Below are positions 6,205-10,523 of a stretch of 10,523 nucleotides of DNA, one piece after another. The notes beneath the pieces were generated by a model that saw nothing but the letters and a program-made list of their open reading frames with translations, ran no database searches and was not told the DNA's origin. The position numbers and the translations under genes are program-made. Source of the DNA: Porphyromonadaceae bacterium (lineage in GTDB: Bacteria; Bacteroidota; Bacteroidia; Bacteroidales; Paludibacteraceae); NCBI GenBank assembly GCA_905372605.1, contig CAJPPQ010000035.1, forward strand, positions 1 through 10,523, read 5' to 3'. Numbering within the stretch: the stretch's first letter is position 1; every line of letters starts with the position of its first letter.

Positions 6205-8769
6205 TTACTGTTCCGTCTGATTGGTGTTGTCGTCGGCTTCGTCTGCCTTGACAAACTTCTCGAATACAACGGTAAACTCTACACGACGGTTCTGAGCACG
6301 TCCGGCAGCAGTCTTGTTGGTTGCCACAGGCTTAGTCTCACCGTATCCTTTCGACTGCAAGCGGTCTGACGATACGCCTTTGTCGATAAGATATTGACGA
6401 ACGGCAGCAGCACGGTTGTCGGAGAGTGTCATATTGAAATCGTCGTTACCTTGGCTATCGGTATGACCTGCAATGATGAGGCTGTATTCGGGATTGTTCT
6501 TCATAATATCGACCACCATATTGAGGATACCGAACGATACGGGCTTGATTGTCGACTTGCCCGAGTCGAACTGTATGCCGTGCAGTGCTTGCTTGAATAC
6601 CTTGAGCACCTCTTTCTTCACTGCCGGGCAACCCCTGTTTTCCTTGACGCCTTTGACCGTAGGACAGTCGTCTTGGTAGTCGGGCACACCGTCGCCGTCG
6701 GTGTCTTTCGGACAACCGTTTTCGTCGACATATCCGATAGCTGCTTTCGGCGTACCGGGGCATTTATCTTTATAGTCGGGCACTCCGTCGCCGTCGGTGT
6801 CTTTCGGACAACCGTCTTTATCTACAGGCATACCCTTAGGCGTACCCGGACATTTGTCTTTATCGTCCATTACACCATCGCCGTCGCTATCGAGCGGACA
6901 ACCTCTTTCGTCGACCTGTACACCTTTAGGAGTGTTCGGGCACTTATCGAGATAGTCGGGCACACCATCGCCGTCGGTATCTTTCGGACAACCCTTTTCG
7001 TCGACAGCTACTCCCTGCGGAGTGTTCGGACACTTATCGAGATAGTCGGGTACTCCGTCGCCGTCGGTATCTATCGGACAACCGTCTTTATCGACCTTCA
7101 CACCCTTAGGCGTGTCGGGGCATTTATCGAGATAGTCGGGTACACCGTCGCCGTCGGTATCTATCGGGCAACCGTTTTTATCGACGGTTACACCTTCGGG
7201 CGTATCGGGGCACTTGTCGTAGCAGTTGGCTACGCCGTCGTGGTCGTCGTCTAAGATACAGCCGTCGCGGTCTACGAACGAAGTACGTTTCTTGCCCGGA
7301 CAGCGAGCCATCAACATATCGATGTCGGTATCGGGACATTTGTCGCGTTTATTCGATACTCCGTCGCGGTCGTCGTCTTTGCTCGAACCAAACGTAAATG
7401 CAAGTCCTGTCTGTACATTGAATCTATTGCTTCTGTAAGGAATAATAGTATTGTCGATAGCTTTGTCGAAGTTCTCCACTTTTACATAGCTAAGCGGTAC
7501 GAAGTCTGATATGATATAGAAATTTACGGGACCGGCTTGCAGATTTATACCGAGACCGAGTGTGCTCGCACAGCGAGTCGATAGCGTATGCGACAGATAG
7601 AACTTAGCCCAGTCGGCCGGACGGAAGTTTACTCCCAACGTAAGTTCGGGCATGATTCTATTGTAGTTGATACGAGCATTGGCCATAGCGGCAAAAGATA
7701 TTTTATTGTCGAGTATGCCGTATTCGGCTCCGATATTGGCGTTGGCGGTAAGCCACTGGTTGATGGATCCGTTTATGCCCTGCTTTGCCGTCCACTGTAC
7801 GGAGTCTTTCATATTGTCGACGAGTCTGTCGTATGCCGATTTCAGAGAATCGATATTGTCGCGGTAGTGATATTCTACCCCTTTGAACGTGAACTTACCT
7901 CTGGTATTGATATTTACAATACTGCTCGAGTTTTGCCAGCTGATTAGTCCCAAATCGGTAACGGCAAACGAGAGAGTAAAGTTTTCGACCGGGCGATAAG
8001 TAGCTCCCAAATCGATAGCTCCGCCGATACCCTGCGGGAAGAACAGATTCTTCGCATTTATATCGGTACTGAGCGACTTATTGGCAGCCGAATATTTCAC
8101 CGCAGGTGTCATTATATAAGCATCGGCAATAGACAAAAGCTGCCAACGGTCCATATACGTTTGTAGCCTCATATCTTCTATATTCGTGTGCATTCCGGCA
8201 AATCCGATAAGGGCTTTCAGTTTGAGTCCGAACGACCACATATCGTTTATCTGGCGGATAAAACCGAATCCGAGTTCGCCGTATAGCTTAGCTTCGAGAC
8301 CTGCGTTTGAGAAGTCGAAATTGCCTTCGCGTCCTGTACCATATAGAAGCAGGCGAGTGAAATCTTTCGGTATAAGCGAATATGCTTCACCTCTAAGCGA
8401 GGCGTCGAAAGTGAAAAAGTTTTTCTCCTTGATACGGAAGCCGAAGTTGAGGACACTAAGTCCGAAACGAACATCGCCATTGATATTTCCACCAATACGT
8501 CTGTATAGCTCATCGATGCTCTCCGAGGGGCTGAAAGCCGTTGTCCATCGTCCGTTTCTTTTGAAAACAAAGTCGCGGAGCATCATAGCATTGTTACCTA
8601 CCTCTCCGTAAATATCGAATAGAGATATATAGCCCGAATATCTGGGCATAAAAGCAGGATTCCAAGATGTATTTTTAGGTACATCTTCCATAAAGTATAG
8701 CGTATTGGTCTGGGCGTTAGCCGCAAAAGCCATACATACGAATACTATCAAAAATATTATTCTCTTCAT
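6205..8769 (-). CDS. Outer-membrane DUF5723-like barrel with TSP3 repeats and OmpA domain
   Basis: An outer-membrane protein probably tethered to peptidoglycan. Residues 1-19 are a signal peptide (cleavage ANA/Q). About 21-462 look like a beta-barrel of the Bacteroidota DUF5723 type: an N-terminal TLYFMEDVPKNTSWNPAF segment and many alternating aromatic/glycine strands. About 465-716 are eight thrombospondin type 3 repeats, D-x-D-G-D-G-V-x-D...D-K-C-P...GCP. About 725-837 are an OmpA C-terminal domain: QFDSGKS 733-739, GHTD 768-771, LSDNR 782-786 and NRRVEF 827-832. D771 and R786 have the 15-residue spacing of the two diaminopimelate-contacting residues of OmpA. The end is a polar tail. The gene starts 11 bp after the lipoprotein gene's stop, so the two are one operon, ended by the hairpin near 6147-6174. 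TSP3 and OmpA calls are firm; the DUF5723 name is from memory of the family and less so. Confidence 0.9.
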   Translation of the reverse strand: MKRIIFLIVFVCMAFAANAQTNTLYFMEDVPKNTSWNPAFMPRYSGYISLFDIYGEVGNNAMMLRDFVFKRNGRWTTAFSPSESIDELYRRIGGNINGDVRFGLSVLNFGFRIKEKNFFTFDASLRGEAYSLIPKDFTRLLLYGTGREGNFDFSNAGLEAKLYGELGFGFIRQINDMWSFGLKLKALIGFAGMHTNIEDMRLQTYMDRWQLLSIADAYIMTPAVKYSAANKSLSTDINAKNLFFPQGIGGAIDLGATYRPVENFTLSFAVTDLGLISWQNSSSIVNINTRGKFTFKGVEYHYRDNIDSLKSAYDRLVDNMKDSVQWTAKQGINGSINQWLTANANIGAEYGILDNKISFAAMANARINYNRIMPELTLGVNFRPADWAKFYLSHTLSTRCASTLGLGINLQAGPVNFYIISDFVPLSYVKVENFDKAIDNTIIPYRSNRFNVQTGLAFTFGSSKDDDRDGVSNKRDKCPDTDIDMLMARCPGKKRTSFVDRDGCILDDDHDGVANCYDKCPDTPEGVTVDKNGCPIDTDGDGVPDYLDKCPDTPKGVKVDKDGCPIDTDGDGVPDYLDKCPNTPQGVAVDEKGCPKDTDGDGVPDYLDKCPNTPKGVQVDERGCPLDSDGDGVMDDKDKCPGTPKGMPVDKDGCPKDTDGDGVPDYKDKCPGTPKAAIGYVDENGCPKDTDGDGVPDYQDDCPTVKGVKENRGCPAVKKEVLKVFKQALHGIQFDSGKSTIKPVSFGILNMVVDIMKNNPEYSLIIAGHTDSQGNDDFNMTLSDNRAAAVRQYLIDKGVSSDRLQSKGYGETKPVATNKTAAGRAQNRRVEFTVVFEKFVKADEADDNTNQTEQ
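6622..7377 (-). repeat. Eight thrombospondin type 3 repeats, 90-bp period
   Basis: Residues 465-716 of the OmpA-domain protein. Repeats 2-6 (507-656) are exactly 30 residues each, repeat 7 is 32 and repeat 8 is 28. Repeat 1 (465-506) is 42 long, with an extra segment containing its own cysteine. The acidic D-x-D-x-D-G loops are of the calcium-binding type and paired cysteines recur. Third-base differences between copies show the array is not freshly duplicated. Confidence 0.9.
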
Positions 8770-8780
8770 CTTGTCTTAAT

Positions 8781-10505
8781 TTATTTTTTAAGTAAAGTAT
8801 CTAAATTCTCTCTTATAGCTCCTTTGACATATACGCCGAGCGTAGCCTTAAGCCAGTCGGTAGCTTTTATGTGTATCGGGTCGGTAGCAGTATTGCCTTT
8901 GAGTGTATACGAAAGCAATATTCTATTCGATTGTCTTATTTTATAAATAGCGTTCGACGGCAATGCAAGATTTATACGCGACTCTTTGGCAGACGTTGCG
9001 ATACCGTTGGCGTCGATATTGGCAGACTGAACGTCGATACCGTCTATCGTATGAAGCTTAGTACCGTTTTTGTCTTCGAAAACCAACGACACTTTGCCTT
9101 GAACTGGTACGTGATTGTTGATAAGAAGCATTATTTCTACCTCGTCGAGAGTAAGTTTATATTTGTTGAGCACCGAATCGATATTTACGTTTTTGATAGT
9201 ATCGTTTACCACTTTTATGTTGCTCGTCGGGTCGAAGTGGAAAGGTAGTTTCACGTCTACGTCCAAGTCGAGAAACGTCGGACGCGACAGGAAGTGCTGT
9301 ACTCCGTTTACCAAATCCGTGGCGGCAGCTGTGCGGTCGAATTTCAGGCTGAAAGAGTAATCGACCTTAGTCGGTTTCGGCACTCTAAACAAACCATGAG
9401 TTGCACCGTTGTCTCTGTCGCACACGATAGTAGTCTTACCCTTGCCACCGATAGAGGTAGCACGATTGAGCGATACCGATTTCGACGGACTTCCGTTGAA
9501 GTTGGCACTTGCGGTCTGTCCATTGTCGTTGCTGCACGATATTCTATCTATATTCAAAACAAGAGGCACACCTGCATTGTGTTCTATATTGAACGTAATT
9601 ATCGGGTTGTGGAAATAGAGGTCGTTGTTCTCTATCGTCTTCGACTTAAATAGATTTTTAGGTAAGTTGTTTACGATAGTATCGGAGGCAATAGTATACT
9701 TTTCGCCTATCCATCCTTTTAGGAGGGTTACATTGAGATCGACGAAATCTACTTTCACAGACACATCTGCTCCGCTCGAAAAAGTGATAGTGTTTGTACC
9801 TTCGCAGACCAAAGAGGTTTTCATTCTGAAAGGTATTTTCGATTCGGGAAGATCTGCCGAAAGGAAAGTTACATCCAAGTTGTTAATGGCGATCTCTTGG
9901 GTTTGTGTGGCAGCATCGAGTGTAAAAGTATACGTCTCGGTTGTAACACCGGGGAAAGTCAGCTCAACTTTTATTTTCGCTCCCGTAGGCGATAAGCCTG
10001 TAACATTGGTCAAAGTCGTACGAAGACGTAGTTTGCCGTCGTGAATCCTGATAAAATCGGCTCTACGCAATAGTTCGGTACCGTCGTATTTGGCGAGTCC
10101 GAAGTCGAACTTTCCATTTAACTCACTTATCTGCGAATTGATAATAGCCACGTTAGATGAATTCACTGTAATAGGGAAAACCGCCCCTCCAAAAAATGCT
10201 GCAAGCGGTTGATGTTGATTTGCTTTACTATTACCCAAATCGACACGTAAAAATTGATTTACCGGAAAGTGATATTGCTCGGTGATATGATAATATATCA
10301 TATTTTTGTCCTTATCGACTAAAATAGTCGAATCACTCAAACCGTGTAAGACCTCCGACGCCGTCAGTGTCGAATACCCAACAGGTATCACCAGCGACGT
10401 TCCATACTTCACATCCTTATCCATATTGTTGTAGTCGAACTTCTCCACGCAGGAAAACAACGACAATACAATAATAGACAGTGCTAATAACTTAACTTTG
10501 TTCAT
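8781..10505 (-). CDS. Unrecognised beta-rich lipoprotein, first gene of the operon
   Basis: Not assigned to a family. Residues 1-18 are a lipoprotein signal peptide with lipobox LFSC, so C19 would be the lipidated first residue of the mature protein. Residues 20-574 lack further membrane segments. They are dominated by alternating hydrophobic/polar strands rich in T, N, D and V, which suggests several beta-sandwich domains (for example about 150-215, 300-345 and 410-560). No catalytic motif or obvious repeat was seen. The start at 10505 is supported by the signal peptide, although the frame stays open for the 18 bases to the window edge. It lies 11 bp upstream of the OmpA-domain gene, so a shared transcript is very likely and a shared envelope role plausible. 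The promoter is outside the window. A V-E-K-F-D stretch follows the cysteine; I cannot say whether it signals surface export. Confidence 0.85.
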   Translation of the reverse strand: MNKVKLLALSIIVLSLFSCVEKFDYNNMDKDVKYGTSLVIPVGYSTLTASEVLHGLSDSTILVDKDKNMIYYHITEQYHFPVNQFLRVDLGNSKANQHQPLAAFFGGAVFPITVNSSNVAIINSQISELNGKFDFGLAKYDGTELLRRADFIRIHDGKLRLRTTLTNVTGLSPTGAKIKVELTFPGVTTETYTFTLDAATQTQEIAINNLDVTFLSADLPESKIPFRMKTSLVCEGTNTITFSSGADVSVKVDFVDLNVTLLKGWIGEKYTIASDTIVNNLPKNLFKSKTIENNDLYFHNPIITFNIEHNAGVPLVLNIDRISCSNDNGQTASANFNGSPSKSVSLNRATSIGGKGKTTIVCDRDNGATHGLFRVPKPTKVDYSFSLKFDRTAAATDLVNGVQHFLSRPTFLDLDVDVKLPFHFDPTSNIKVVNDTIKNVNIDSVLNKYKLTLDEVEIMLLINNHVPVQGKVSLVFEDKNGTKLHTIDGIDVQSANIDANGIATSAKESRINLALPSNAIYKIRQSNRILLSYTLKGNTATDPIHIKATDWLKATLGVYVKGAIRENLDTLLKK

Positions 10506-10523
10506 AAGTCGTCTAAAATGTTG

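Noticed and set aside
6055-6369. A 104-codon rightward open frame starting MAMPKDMKDEELL
   Set aside because: The first part looks protein-like, but the frame runs through the operon terminator hairpin and then antisense into the OmpA domain. It contains the 16-bp intergenic repeat, and no promoter or recognisable domain supports it.
6394-7254. A 286-codon rightward open frame opposite the TSP3 repeats
   Set aside because: It is the antisense image of the 90-bp repeat array, whose codon pattern removes stops on the other strand. Its product is a repetitive V/T/I string without domain features, while the minus-strand protein has full TSP3 and OmpA motifs.
6622-7377. A CRISPR-like reading of the regularly spaced repeats
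   Set aside because: The 90-bp period corresponds exactly to the 30-residue protein repeats, the 'spacers' are homologous to one another, and no cas genes are nearby.

Overview
The window looks like chromosomal DNA from a member of the Bacteroidota, most likely order Bacteroidales. The reasons are a secreted protein with a type IX secretion (T9SS type A) C-terminal sorting domain, a DUF5723-like outer-membrane barrel fused to thrombospondin type 3 repeats and an OmpA domain, a Bacteroides-like FtsI, A/T-rich start regions without Shine-Dalgarno sequences, and promoter-like TAnnTTTG boxes. No rRNA, tRNA, insertion sequence, phage gene or CRISPR array was seen, and base and codon use look even throughout.

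Left part (1-3611). A possible divergent gene leaves the window at its left edge; only its first codons are visible. The spacer 32-305 holds two TAATTTTG boxes pointing in opposite directions. Then come two rightward genes 57 bp apart, probably co-transcribed: pyrB (aspartate carbamoyltransferase, pyrimidine synthesis) and ftsI (class B penicillin-binding protein with a C-terminal PASTA domain, septal peptidoglycan synthesis). PyrB has a C-terminal four-cysteine extension that matches the zinc domain of the regulatory chain PyrI, but it lacks the PyrI allosteric domain. This is the most unusual protein in the window.

Middle (3612-6204). A hairpin with U-tracts on both sides separates ftsI from a leftward gene for a secreted leucine-rich-repeat protein. 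That protein consists of two copies of one module, with 5 and 7 repeats, plus a T9SS sorting domain. Its 477-bp upstream region has no convincing gene. It does hold a promoter-like pair (TTTG, 20 bp, TATCTTTG) overlapped by a 17-bp dyad, a hairpin, and a cluster of 11-bp tandem repeats inside an inverted repeat, so the gene may have a leader RNA of about 300 nt.

Right part (6205-10505). Two leftward genes 11 bp apart form an operon ending in a clear intrinsic terminator. The first encodes an unrecognised beta-rich lipoprotein. The second encodes an 854-residue outer-membrane protein: barrel-like N-terminus, eight thrombospondin type 3 repeats, and an OmpA peptidoglycan-binding domain with both key residues. 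The pair is probably an envelope unit in which the barrel is tethered to peptidoglycan and works with, or displays, the lipoprotein; this is inference from gene order.

The ordinary part is housekeeping plus cell-envelope genes. The candidates for something new are the PyrB-zinc-domain fusion, the lipoprotein/barrel pair, and the structured region upstream of the LRR gene.
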